Part shown: positions 1 to 6,703 of the stretch, piece by piece | Layout of the letters: each line of letters begins with the position of its first letter | Numbering within the stretch: position 1 is the stretch's first letter | DNA from: JABFRJ01 sp033812735 | Lineage (GTDB): Bacteria; Pseudomonadota; Alphaproteobacteria; Rhizobiales; Hyphomicrobiaceae | DNA length: 14,228 nt | Assembly: GCA_033812735.1 (NCBI GenBank) | Contig: JAPXTA010000134.1 | Location: 1 to 14,228, forward strand | Reading direction: 5' to 3' | Position numbers and translations under genes: made by a program | Notes under the pieces: model-generated | Databases searched by the model: none | Told to the model about the DNA's origin: nothing | What the model saw: the letters and a program-made list of their open reading frames with translations, nothing else

Positions 1-106
1 CGCTGTAGAAGCGCTTCCAGAATGCCCCATTCAGAACGAGCACGACGAACGCTGAGAGCGCGAACGCGGCTGTTTCCGGTTTCATGCTTATCTGACGGCG
101 CAACAT
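1..106 (-). CDS. N-terminal fragment of membrane protein, possibly phosphoethanolamine transferase (EptA-like)
   Basis: Only the first 35 codons lie in the window; the gene runs off the left edge. The reading frame opens with ATG at 104–106 (complement), with a GGAG three bases upstream. A second in-frame ATG at 83–85 is an alternative start. After a short basic head (LRRQ) comes one hydrophobic segment of about 18 residues ending in L-N-G-A-F-W. This resembles the first transmembrane helix of EptA-type lipid A phosphoethanolamine transferases (DUF1705 region), which often carry an N-G/A-x-F-W motif there. Those enzymes are inner-membrane proteins that decorate lipid A and lower its negative charge. 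The match rests on a few residues, so another multi-pass membrane protein is possible. It is transcribed away from the window in the same direction as the small gene at 260–511, with 153 bases between them. Confidence 0.4.
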   Translation of the reverse strand, partial: MLRRQISMKPETAAFALSAFVVLVLNGAFWKRFYS

Positions 107-259
107 CGACTCCGGATACCTAGACGGTGACTCGGTGGTCCCTGCCTATGCATCACGGCCCGAAGGCGGGCAACATTGTGACGATCGTTTTACATGGATG
201 GCCCCGTCGAAGGACGAATAGTCGCGCCACCCCGCGGTCCAAGCACGCCAGGCTCGCCG

Positions 260-511
260 TCAGGCGACATGCGCCGCCTTCAGGCGCTGCGGCGGTTGCA
301 CGATCGCGAGGAAGTTGGCCAGACGGCGTTCGGCGGTCTGTAGGTCCGGGGCAATGCCGCCGGTTATGCCGCCATCGCTGTAGCAACGCCACGTGAAGCC
401 GGCGGCATTGCTGCGGGTCTGAAACGACGTGATCGATCCGATGGCAAAATGCGGATCGCCTTCGCTGTAGAAGTTGATAATTCCGGTAAATGGGCAGCGC
501 TTCGACAACAT
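260..511 (-). CDS. Small hypothetical protein (83 aa)
   Basis: I do not recognise the family with certainty. The start ATG (509–511, complement) is preceded by AGAAGGAG with a 7-base spacer, close to an ideal Shine-Dalgarno sequence and the main reason to call this gene. The protein begins MLSKRCPFTG and has no signal peptide or transmembrane segment. It contains a W-R-C-Y-S-D stretch near residue 41, then a glycine-rich turn and an amphipathic end with A-E-R-R-L. Two cysteines, one near the N-terminus and one in W-R-C-Y, could bind a metal or be redox active, but they do not form a CxxC motif. It has the feel of the short cytosolic hypothetical proteins common in Hyphomicrobiales. It may be co-transcribed with the membrane protein at the left edge, since both are on the minus strand. 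Overlapping frames here look like shadows. Confidence 0.6.
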   Translation of the reverse strand: MLSKRCPFTGIINFYSEGDPHFAIGSITSFQTRSNAAGFTWRCYSDGGITGGIAPDLQTAERRLANFLAIVQPPQRLKAAHVA

Positions 512-518
512 GAGAGAT

Positions 519-526
519 CTCCTTCT
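519..526 (-). promoter_or_regulatory. Strong ribosome binding site of the 83-aa gene
   Basis: On the minus strand this reads AGAAGGAG and is followed by seven bases and then ATG. It decides the start of the small gene at 260–511 and is the best evidence that the gene is translated. Confidence 0.7.
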
Positions 527-599
527 GCCGCCGCAAGTTGCCTCGCGTCAGGTCCGGCGAGCTCCCCCGAGCTCTTTTCCCCAAGGTCCGATTTAAGCA

Positions 600-622
600 C
601 GCGCCCGATTGGGTCGGGCGCG
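600..622. repeat. Perfect 9-bp inverted repeat (hairpin)
   Basis: CGCGCCCGA (600–608), loop TTGGG, then TCGGGCGCG (614–622). It would form a very stable hairpin in either transcript. Neither strand has a clear T-run after it, so it is not a classic intrinsic terminator. It could still be a transcript-stabilising structure or a relic terminator. Confidence 0.5.
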
Positions 623-662
623 CCTCAGTTGCGTTCGTGGCCAAATGGCTGTTCGTGTTGGC

Positions 663-701
663 TCGTCTAAGAGATAAATTTCCTTAGACGAACGTCTTAA
701 G
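663..701. promoter_or_regulatory. Operator-like cluster of three related half-sites (TetR-type candidate)
   Basis: TCGTCTAAG (663–671) and CTTAGACGA (683–691) form a perfect 9-bp inverted repeat with an 11-base spacer. The second arm also pairs imperfectly with CGTCTTAAG (693–701), giving the compact palindrome CTTAGACG-AA-CGTCTTAAG. The outer copies form a direct repeat with a 29-base period. Compact palindromes of this shape are typical of TetR-family operators. A weak –10-like TAAATT lies between the first two arms. No regulator gene is visible next to it, so the cognate protein is unknown, and whether it controls mutS or the divergent small gene is open. Confidence 0.4.
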
Positions 702-890
702 CGTAACACGGCATTTTCCGGGAGGTCCACACCGAAATTGGCCTCTGCTTTCGTGGCCGGTTGCCTTGTGGATGGCTCGCTTGCCGGGTCAATTTCCTTC
801 CATCGAGGCCCGTCGCACGGTTGCATTCCGCCGACCGCGCGGTATTGGCAGTATGCCTATAGGTCGACCAAGGGAGGGCCGTCTGCAGCG

Positions 891-3681
891 ATGAAGGACC
901 TTTCCACCTCGACGCCGGGTGCTGACGCCGCCGTTCCGGCAGGGGTCACGCCGTCGATGGCGCAATTCCTCGAGATCAAGGCGGCCAATCCGGACTGCAT
1001 CCTCTGGTACCGGATGGGCGACTTCTACGAGTTGTTCTTTCAGGATGCGGTCGTCGCGTCGGAAGTGCTCGGTATCGTGCTTACGAAGCGCGGCAAGCAT
1101 CTCGGTGAGGATATCCCGATGTGCGGCGTGCCGATCCACCGCGCAGACGAATATCTCCAGCGGCTGATCAGGCGCGGGTTGCGGGTTGCGGTCTGCGAGC
1201 AGTTGGAGGATCCGGCTGAGGCGAGAAAGCGCGGCTCGAAGGCCGTCGTGCGCCGCGATGTCGTCCGCCTCGTGACGCCGGGAACGCTGACCGAAGACAC
1301 GCTGCTCGACGCGCGTGTTCGCAATTTCCTCACGGCCGTCTTCAAGCTACAGCGGCCTGAGACACCGTCGGCGGGGATCGAGTACGCGGTCGCCTCGCTC
1401 GACATCTCCACCGGCGAGTGTGAGGTCGGGCTCGCCTCGGATGGCGATTTGCAAAGCGAACTTGCGCGCCTCGCGCCGAGTGAGCTGCTCGCGAGCGAGG
1501 ATGGCATTGCCGATCCGCTCATCGCCACCTGGGCCACGCACAACCGTACGGCAATGTCACCCGTCCCGGATGCGTCTTTCGACAGCATGGCCGGCGAACG
1601 ACTCCTGAAAGCCTATCTCGGCGTCAGCGATCTGGCAGCGTTCGGCGCTTTCACGCGCGGCGAACTCGCGGCGCTTGGGGCTCTGCTGAAGTATGTCGAG
1701 CTGACGCAGATCGGCAAGCGTCCCGTCGTGCGTGCGCCGCGACGGACGGGGCAAGGGAGCGTTCTCGTCATCGACGCTGCAAGCCGTGCGAGCCTGGAAT
1801 TGTTGCGCTCGAGTTCCGGTGAGAAGAGTGGGAGCCTGCTTGCAGCGATCGATCGCACCGTGACGGGACCCGGCGCGCGCGAACTCGCCGGGAGGTTGGC
1901 GAGCCCGTCGACCGATATGTCCGAGATTGCCGCTCGGCTCGATGCGGTCGCGTGGTTGATGTCGGCTGATTTGACGCGCGGCGATCTGCGCGATGGACTG
2001 CGCCGTTCGCCCGATCTGGCGCGTGCGATGTCGCGGCTTGCCCTGCAGCGCGGCGGGCCGCGCGATCTCGCCGCCGTTCGGGACGCGCTTAGGGTTGCCG
2101 ACGATTGCCGGAGGCTGCTTGCCAAACAGGCGAAGCCGGTCGGTTTGCCTGCCGCCCTGCAGCAAAGCATGGATCAGCTTGGCGCGGCGGGCGACAAACT
2201 CTATGGCCGTCTCGCGGCCGCGCTCGTCGACGAGCCGCCGCCGTTCCGCCGTGACGGCGGGTTCGTGCGCGAGGGCTTTTCCAAGGACATCGACGAGGCG
2301 CGCCGGCTGCGGGAGGATAGCCGTCAAGTCATGGCCGCGCTTGAGTTCAAATACGTCGAGCAAAGCGGCATCAAGACACTGAAGGTCCGCCACAACAACA
2401 TCCTCGGCTACTACATCGAAGTTGGTGCGGTCTCGGCTAAGCCGCTTATGTCGCCGCCGCTTTCCGATACGTTCCGTCACCGCCAGACGATGGCGAGTGC
2501 CGTCCGTTTCACGACCGAGGAACTCGTCCAGATCGAGGGTAAGATCGCAAGTGCTGGCGAGCGCGCCCTCAATCTCGAACAGGACGTGTTCAACGACCTC
2601 GTCAATGCCTTGCTGGCGCACGAGCGCGACCTGACGTCGGTTGCCACGGCCCTTGCGTCGCTCGACTGCAACGCGGCTCTCGCTGAAATCGCCGTCGAGC
2701 AGAATTATGTACGTCCCGAACTGATCAGCGGCACATCTTTCGAAATCAAAGGCGGCCGCCACCCCGTCGTCGAACAGTCGCTCAAGGCCGCGCGGCGGGG
2801 ACCATTCATCGAGAACGACTGCATCCTCGGGCGCGCGGCCGATACCGAGGCTGAGGCGGGCCGCGGCGGGTTCGAGGATGGCGCTGCTACCGGCCGGATC
2901 TGGCTCGTGACCGGACCGAACATGGCTGGTAAATCGACGTTCCTGCGCCAGAACGCCCTCATCGTCGTGCTGGCGCAGATGGGCTCGTTCGTGCCTGCGA
3001 AGTCGGCGCGGATCGGAGTTGTCGACCGGCTGTTCTCACGCGTCGGTGCCTCGGACGATATCGCCCGGGGGCGTTCCACGTTCATGGTGGAAATGGTCGA
3101 GACGGCCGCGATCCTCAACCAGGCGACGGAGCGCTCGCTCGTGATCCTCGACGAGGTCGGCCGTGGAACCGCGACCTTCGACGGCCTTTCGATCGCCTGG
3201 GCGACAGTCGAGTTCCTGCACGCGGTGTCGAAATGCCGGGTTCTCTTCGCCACGCACTACCACGAGATGACTGCGCTCGCGGGCAAGCTCTCCGAGGTCT
3301 CCAACGTCACCATCGACGTCAAAGAATGGCACGACGACATCGTCTTCCTGCACAAGGTCAAGGCAGGCGCAGCCGACCGCTCCTACGGCATTCAGGTCGC
3401 CAAGCTTGCCGGCCTGCCTGGTCCGGTGATCAAACGGGCAGGGGAAGTGTTGAAGCTTCTCGAGAAGACCGAACGGCGCTCGGGCGGCGCCACCGCACTG
3501 GACGATCTGCCGCTTTTTGCGGCCGCCCGGCCGCAAGGTCATGCCCCAGGCGNNNNNNNNNNCGCCCTCGGCAGTCGACGAGGCACTTCGGGCCATCAAT
3601 CCCGACAACCTTACGCCGAAAGCCGCGCTCGATGCGCTCTACAAGCTGAAGGCCTTGCAGTCCGGCCCTCGGTCGGAGTAA
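891..3681 (+). CDS. mutS: DNA mismatch repair protein MutS (interrupted by assembly gap)
   Basis: MutS binds mismatches and small loops in DNA and, with MutL, starts mismatch repair. All domains are visible. The N-terminal mismatch-binding domain has F45-Y46-E47 in the G-D-F-Y-E-L-F motif, where the Phe and Glu contact the mispaired base. Connector, lever and clamp domains fill the middle. The C-terminal ABC-type ATPase has Walker A G-P-N-M-A-G-K-S-T at 675–683, Walker B with D754-E755 followed by V-G-R-G-T, and the F-A-T-H-Y-H-E switch. I chose ATG 891, which gives a typical short leader before M-A-Q-F-L-E-I; GGGAGG lies 12 bases upstream. TTG 738 would add 51 unrelated residues, and ATG 957 is a shorter option. 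Ten Ns at 3553–3562 hide part of a linker. After them the true MutS C-terminus (V-D-E-A-L-R-A-I-N-P-D-N-L) continues in the next frame to TAA at 3679–3681. The apparent frameshift is therefore a gap artefact. Confidence 0.95.
3553..3562. other. Assembly gap (10 Ns)
   Basis: Ten undetermined bases lie in the linker before the MutS C-terminal helix. The frame before the gap (from ATG 891) and the frame after it (ending at TAA 3681) differ by one, so the true gap length cannot be exactly 10 if the gene is intact. The count is probably a placeholder. Confidence 0.95.
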
Positions 3682-3703
3682 GGCAGCGCACCCGACTTCG
3701 CAG

Positions 3704-3719
3704 GGCCGCATCTGCGGCC
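3704..3719. repeat. 7-bp inverted repeat between mutS and the dehydrogenase gene
   Basis: GGCCGCA (3704–3710), TC, TGCGGCC (3713–3719) lies 22 bases after the mutS stop. It would form a strong hairpin in the transcript. No T-run follows, so termination is not assured. It may mark the 3' end of mutS or protect it. Confidence 0.4.
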
Positions 3720-3759
3720 AAGCCCGCCAAAATCATAACAACCCCAGGGGAGTACGTTG

Positions 3760-4830
3760 ATGGCCGCGCCGCTCAAGATCATGATCATGGGGGCCTCGTA
3801 CGGCTCACTCCTCGGCACCAAGCTCGCGCTTGCCGGCCACGACGTGCATCTCATCTGCCTTCCGGCCGAAGCTGATCTCATCAACGCCGAAGGCGCGATT
3901 GTGCGTCTGCCGGTCAAGGGCCGGCAGGGTTTGGTCGAGGTCAATTCCAAGACGCTGAAGGGCAAGCTGACTGCGGGCGGTACGACGAGTGCCAATCCGA
4001 AGTCATTCGATCTCATCGCGCTTGCGATGCAGGAGCCGCAGTACCGCTCGCCGGGCGTGCGCGAATTGCTTGATGCCGTCGCCAAGGCGAAGGTGCCGTG
4101 CATGTCGATCATGAATATGCCGCCGCTGCCATATCTCGCGCGGTTGCCGGGCCTCGACATGCAGGCCGTTCGTGCGGCCTTTACCGAGGCGGCTGTGTGG
4201 GACAGCTTCGATCCTGCCTTCATGACGCTCTGCAGCCCCGACCCGCAGGCGTTCCGTCCGCCGGAAGAAAAGATCAACGTTCTTCAAGTGCGGCTGCCGA
4301 CCAACTTCAAGTCCGCGGCATTCCAGGATGCGGCGCACACCGCGATCCTCCGCCGTCTCGAAGCCGACGTCGATGCTTCACGCTTCGCCGTCGACGGCGC
4401 ACTGGTGGAATTGCCGGTCAAGCTCAAGGTTCATGACAGCGTGTTCGTGCCACTCGCGAAGTGGGCGATGCTGCTTGCGGGCAATTACCGCTGCGTCGAG
4501 GCCGAGACGGTTCGCCCCATCAAGGATGCCGTTCATTCGAATATCGAAGAGACCCGCGCGGTCTACGAATGGGTCGTCAAACTCTGCACGTCGCTCGGCG
4601 CGGCTGCCGGTGACATGGTGCCGTTCGAGAAATACGCTAACGCGGCGCTGTCGCTCGGCTCGCCGTCCTCGGCCGCACGTGCCCTTGCCGCGGGCGCCAC
4701 CAATATCGAGCGGGTCGACAAGCTGGTGCAGATCATTGCCAAGGGTAAGGGCATGCAGTCCGACGCCGTGGACCAGACGGTGGCGCGGGTCGATGGCTGG
4801 CTGGCGCGCAATCGCGCCAAAGCCGGCTGA
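3760..4830 (+). CDS. Ketopantoate reductase-like (ApbA/PanE family) NAD(P)-dependent dehydrogenase
   Basis: The 356-aa protein starts at ATG 3760, with AGGGGAG and a 7-base spacer upstream; a TTG three bases earlier is less likely. Residues 5–32 form a Rossmann β-α-β start, M-G-A-S-Y-G-S-L-L-G then L-A-L-A-G-H-D-V, as in ketopantoate reductase. The C-terminal half looks like the family's helical domain: K234 with N242 eight residues later, and S-P-S-S (301–304) followed by E317, match the spacing of the catalytic Lys, substrate-binding Asn and C-terminal Ser/Glu of PanE. Unusual points are Ser in place of the second Gly of GxGxxG (G-A-S-Y-G) and Leu at the position of a second conserved Asn. 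True PanE makes pantoate for coenzyme A. These changes and the extra length over the usual ~300 aa argue for a related dehydrogenase of unknown substrate. It follows mutS by 78 bases. Confidence 0.8.
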   Translation: MAAPLKIMIMGASYGSLLGTKLALAGHDVHLICLPAEADLINAEGAIVRLPVKGRQGLVEVNSKTLKGKLTAGGTTSANPKSFDLIALAMQEPQYRSPGVRELLDAVAKAKVPCMSIMNMPPLPYLARLPGLDMQAVRAAFTEAAVWDSFDPAFMTLCSPDPQAFRPPEEKINVLQVRLPTNFKSAAFQDAAHTAILRRLEADVDASRFAVDGALVELPVKLKVHDSVFVPLAKWAMLLAGNYRCVEAETVRPIKDAVHSNIEETRAVYEWVVKLCTSLGAAAGDMVPFEKYANAALSLGSPSSAARALAAGATNIERVDKLVQIIAKGKGMQSDAVDQTVARVDGWLARNRAKAG

Positions 4831-4856
4831 CTTTCGCCGCAGGGTATACGACCTTC

Positions 4857-4870
4857 TTGACCTGGATCAA
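4857..4870. promoter_or_regulatory. FNR/FixK-type binding site upstream of hfq
   Basis: TTGACCTGGATCAA matches the Crp/Fnr-family consensus TTGA-N6-TCAA exactly, and TTGAT-N4-ATCAA with one change. It is centred at 4863.5. Activation at the usual –41.5 position would put the transcript start near 4905, about 73 bases before the hfq start. It is the only such box I noticed, and it sits in the only sizeable gap of this gene string. Regulation of hfq and hflX by an oxygen-responsive FixK/FnrN protein is an inference. Confidence 0.5.
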
Positions 4871-4880
4871 AGGAAAGGGC

Positions 4881-4948
4881 TTGTCGGTCGCGCGACAAAT
4901 CTGCCATTAGCAAGGCTATAGCCTGATGCCGCCCGACTTCCGGACGGC
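4881..4948 (+). promoter_or_regulatory. hfq promoter and 5' leader with three inverted repeats
   Basis: Between the FixK-like box and hfq lie TTGTCG-N6-CGACAA (4881–4898), the perfect palindrome GGCTATAGCC (4914–4923), and a 9-bp hairpin with one mismatch (4926–4948, arms TGCCGCCCG and CGGACGGCA). TTGTCG at 4881 with CATTAG at 4905 (18-base spacing) is a possible –35/–10 pair but is weak. The last hairpin ends 29 bases before the hfq ATG, so it could lie in the leader RNA or terminate upstream transcription. Individual functions are unproven. Confidence 0.3.
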
Positions 4949-4977
4949 ACAAATGAGAAAAGAGTGGGACCGAACCC

Positions 4978-5229
4978 ATGCCTGAGAAACCGCAGAGCTT
5001 GCAGGACACGTTTCTGAATTACGTCCGCAAGCAGAAAACCCCTCTGACGATTTTCCTCATCAATGGGGTCAAGCTGCAGGGCATCGTGACTTGGTTCGAC
5101 AATTTCTGTGTTCTGCTGCGCCGTGATGGGCATTCGCAGTTGGTTTACAAGCATGCCATCTCGACCATCATGCCGGGTGCGCCTGTGCAACTGATGGATC
5201 AGGAGACGAACGACGGTTCGCAAGGCTGA
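4978..5229 (+). CDS. hfq: RNA chaperone Hfq
   Basis: Hfq is a hexameric Sm-like protein that brings small RNAs and mRNAs together and affects translation and RNA decay. The 83-aa protein has the full family layout: an N-terminal helix with Q8 and the L-Q-D-x-F-L-N-x-V-R-K pattern, Sm1 with I-F-L-I-N-G-V-K-L-Q-G (25–35), and Sm2 with Y57-K58-H59-A60-I-S-T, the conserved proximal RNA-binding signature. The C-terminal tail after residue 72 is very short, as is usual in alphaproteobacteria. ATG 4978 is the only sensible start. Its Shine-Dalgarno is poor: GAGTGGGA lies upstream at a loose spacing. hflX follows immediately, the common gene order in this class. In rhizobia and relatives Hfq also affects nitrogen fixation and stress genes. 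Confidence 0.97.
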   Translation: MPEKPQSLQDTFLNYVRKQKTPLTIFLINGVKLQGIVTWFDNFCVLLRRDGHSQLVYKHAISTIMPGAPVQLMDQETNDGSQG

Positions 5230-5368
5230 CAAGCGAGGAGGGCCGGCGCCAGAGGACAACGGCACCGGTCAGTCCGACAATTCAAGCGAGCAGATCGAGC
5301 GGCCTCGGAAGACGGCGGGGCGCGCGCCGCATCTGCTTGAAGGACGCTCCGTCGGGACGCGTGCCCTA
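5195..5368 (+). other. Open reading frame upstream of hflX: probable N-terminal extension without a canonical start codon
   Basis: The hflX frame stays open back to TGA at 5192–5194, inside hfq. The 58 intervening codons end mostly in G or C and encode a charged, Pro/Gly-rich stretch that finishes L-L-E-G-R-S-V-G-T-R-A-L just before L-V-P-Q. R-A-L-V-L-type strands are how HflX domains usually begin, so this region looks translated. There is no ATG, GTG or TTG in frame before GTG 5369. AGGAG at 5201–5205 precedes ACG (5210, 5213) and GTT (5216), and AGGAGG at 5236–5241 is followed by no start codon. Either a rare start codon or a sequence error near the start would explain this. Confidence 0.55.
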
Positions 5369-6700
5369 GTGCTTGTGCCGCAGCCGCCGGGTGGCCGCCG
5401 CTTCAAGTCCGGCGACGTTCCAGGTCCGGACGCCGTGCGTCCCGCCTCACTGCATTCGCCCGAGGATCGATTGAGCGAGGCGCGCGGTCTCGCCGAAGCC
5501 ATCGACCTGACGATAGTCGACGCTGTTATCGTGCCGCTTCCGAAGCCGTCGCCTGCAACACTCTTCGGCAAGGGGAAGGTCGAGGAGATCAAGCAGCAGA
5601 TCGAAGCAGGCGAAGTGACGCTCGTCGTCGTCGATCACGCTTTATCGCCGGTCCAGCAGCGTAACCTCGAACAGGCCTGGGACGCCAAGGTGCTCGACCG
5701 CACCGGTCTCATTCTCGAAATCTTCGGACGGCGCGCGCAGACGAGGGAAGGCCGTCTTCAGGTCGAACTCGCGCACCTGTCGTTCCAGAAAAGCCGGATG
5801 GTCCGCTCCTGGACACACCTTGAACGTCAGCGCGGCGGCGCCGGCTTCCTCGGTGGTCCCGGTGAACGCCAGCTCGAGCTCGACCGCCGTATCATCCAAG
5901 ACAAGATCGACAAGCTTAAGCGCGAGCTGGTGGAGGTTGCCCGCACGCGCGAACTTGGCCGCGCTGGGCGCCGCAAGGTGCCCTACAAGATCGTTGCCAT
6001 TGCCGGCTACACCAATGCTGGCAAATCAACGCTCTTCAATCGCTTGACTGGGGCCGGGGTCGATGCCCGTGATCAGGTTTTCGCGACGCTCGATCCGACG
6101 ATGCGTGAAGTGCGGGTGTCGCCGGGACGCAAGATCATCCTCTCGGATACCGTCGGGTTCATCTCGGATTTGCCGACCGGTCTCGTATCCGCTTTCAAAG
6201 CGACCCTCGAAGAAGTACTTGAGGCGTCGCTCATTCTGCACGTTCGCGATATTTCGCATCCCGAGACCGACGCACAGGCCGCGGACGTCGAGCATGTGCT
6301 TGCAGAACTCGGCGTCGATCCGCATGCCGCTGAAAGCCCGATCCTCGAAGTTTGGAACAAGATCGATACTCTGTCGCCCGACCGCGTCGAGGAGGTGCGC
6401 CGTGATGCGGCACGTCGCGAGCGAAAGCCGGTGCTCGTCTCGGCCGTGACCGGCGAAGGTGTCCCGGAACTGCTGGCTGCGATTGACCGTCGGCTCGGCG
6501 TCGACGATCGATTGATGACCGTTCACATCAGTGCGGGCGATGGCCGCACGTTGAGCTGGCTTTATGAGAATACCGAAGTTGTCGACCGCCGCCACGGCGA
6601 CGACGGTGACCTTTATCTGCGCCTGCGCGTCGGTGAGGACAAGCGCGGCAGGCTCGAGAGCCAGCTGCGCAAGGCCGGCGCCCGCATCGTCAGAGCTTGA
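5369..6700 (+). CDS. hflX: Ribosome-associated GTPase HflX
   Basis: HflX binds the 50S subunit and splits stalled or hibernating ribosomes, and helps after heat stress. The N-terminal HflX-specific domain (about 30–150) has the L-F-G-K-G-K-V-E-E pattern, and a long helix carries G-G-P-G-E-R-Q-L-E-L-D-R-R at 162–174; the usual Thr after G-E is Arg here. The GTPase domain follows: G1 G-Y-T-N-A-G-K-S-T (213–221), switch region D-P-T-M-R-E-V (242–248), G3 D260-T-V-G-F, G4 N330-K-I-D, and G5 S-A-V-T-G-E-G near 358. The C-terminal domain is complete. GTG 5369 is the first canonical start codon in frame, but it has only a distant GGGA upstream, and the frame is open and coding-like for another 58 codons, so the true start is probably further 5'. 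It follows hfq on the same strand and is likely co-transcribed. Confidence 0.92.
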   Translation: MLVPQPPGGRRFKSGDVPGPDAVRPASLHSPEDRLSEARGLAEAIDLTIVDAVIVPLPKPSPATLFGKGKVEEIKQQIEAGEVTLVVVDHALSPVQQRNLEQAWDAKVLDRTGLILEIFGRRAQTREGRLQVELAHLSFQKSRMVRSWTHLERQRGGAGFLGGPGERQLELDRRIIQDKIDKLKRELVEVARTRELGRAGRRKVPYKIVAIAGYTNAGKSTLFNRLTGAGVDARDQVFATLDPTMREVRVSPGRKIILSDTVGFISDLPTGLVSAFKATLEEVLEASLILHVRDISHPETDAQAADVEHVLAELGVDPHAAESPILEVWNKIDTLSPDRVEEVRRDAARRERKPVLVSAVTGEGVPELLAAIDRRLGVDDRLMTVHISAGDGRTLSWLYENTEVVDRRHGDDGDLYLRLRVGEDKRGRLESQLRKAGARIVRA

Positions 6701-6703
6701 CCG

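Larger units (their letters stand above)
512..890. other. Intergenic region between the small gene and mutS
   Basis: This 379-base stretch lies between the divergent starts of the 83-aa gene and mutS. It holds three inverted repeats: GAGCTC-CCCC-GAGCTC followed by TTTT (559–578), a 9-bp hairpin (600–622), and an operator-like cluster (663–701). The plus frame is open from TTG 738 into mutS, but the 51 residues it would add do not look like a MutS N-terminus. No other convincing ORF was seen. A weak promoter-like pair (TTCGTG at 652–657, 17 bases, TAAATT at 675–680) overlaps the operator cluster. Confidence 0.5.

Noticed and set aside
559..578. GAGCTC-CCCC-GAGCTC followed by TTTT as an intrinsic terminator
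   Set aside because: On the plus strand it looks like a small terminator, but no plus-strand gene precedes it. The stem is only 6 bp and the T-run only 4.
738..890. Upstream extension of mutS from a TTG start
   Set aside because: The added 51 residues do not resemble any MutS N-terminus. ATG 891 gives a normal leader directly before the conserved M-A-Q-F-L-E-I.
1557..2762. Long minus-strand ORF (401 codons) inside mutS
   Set aside because: It lies wholly opposite a clear MutS sequence. Its Arg/Ala/Gly-rich composition is that of a shadow frame in GC-rich DNA.
3563..3875. Continuation of the pre-gap mutS frame to 3875
   Set aside because: After the Ns this frame encodes sequence unlike MutS and overlaps the next gene. 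The real C-terminus is in the next frame and stops at 3681.
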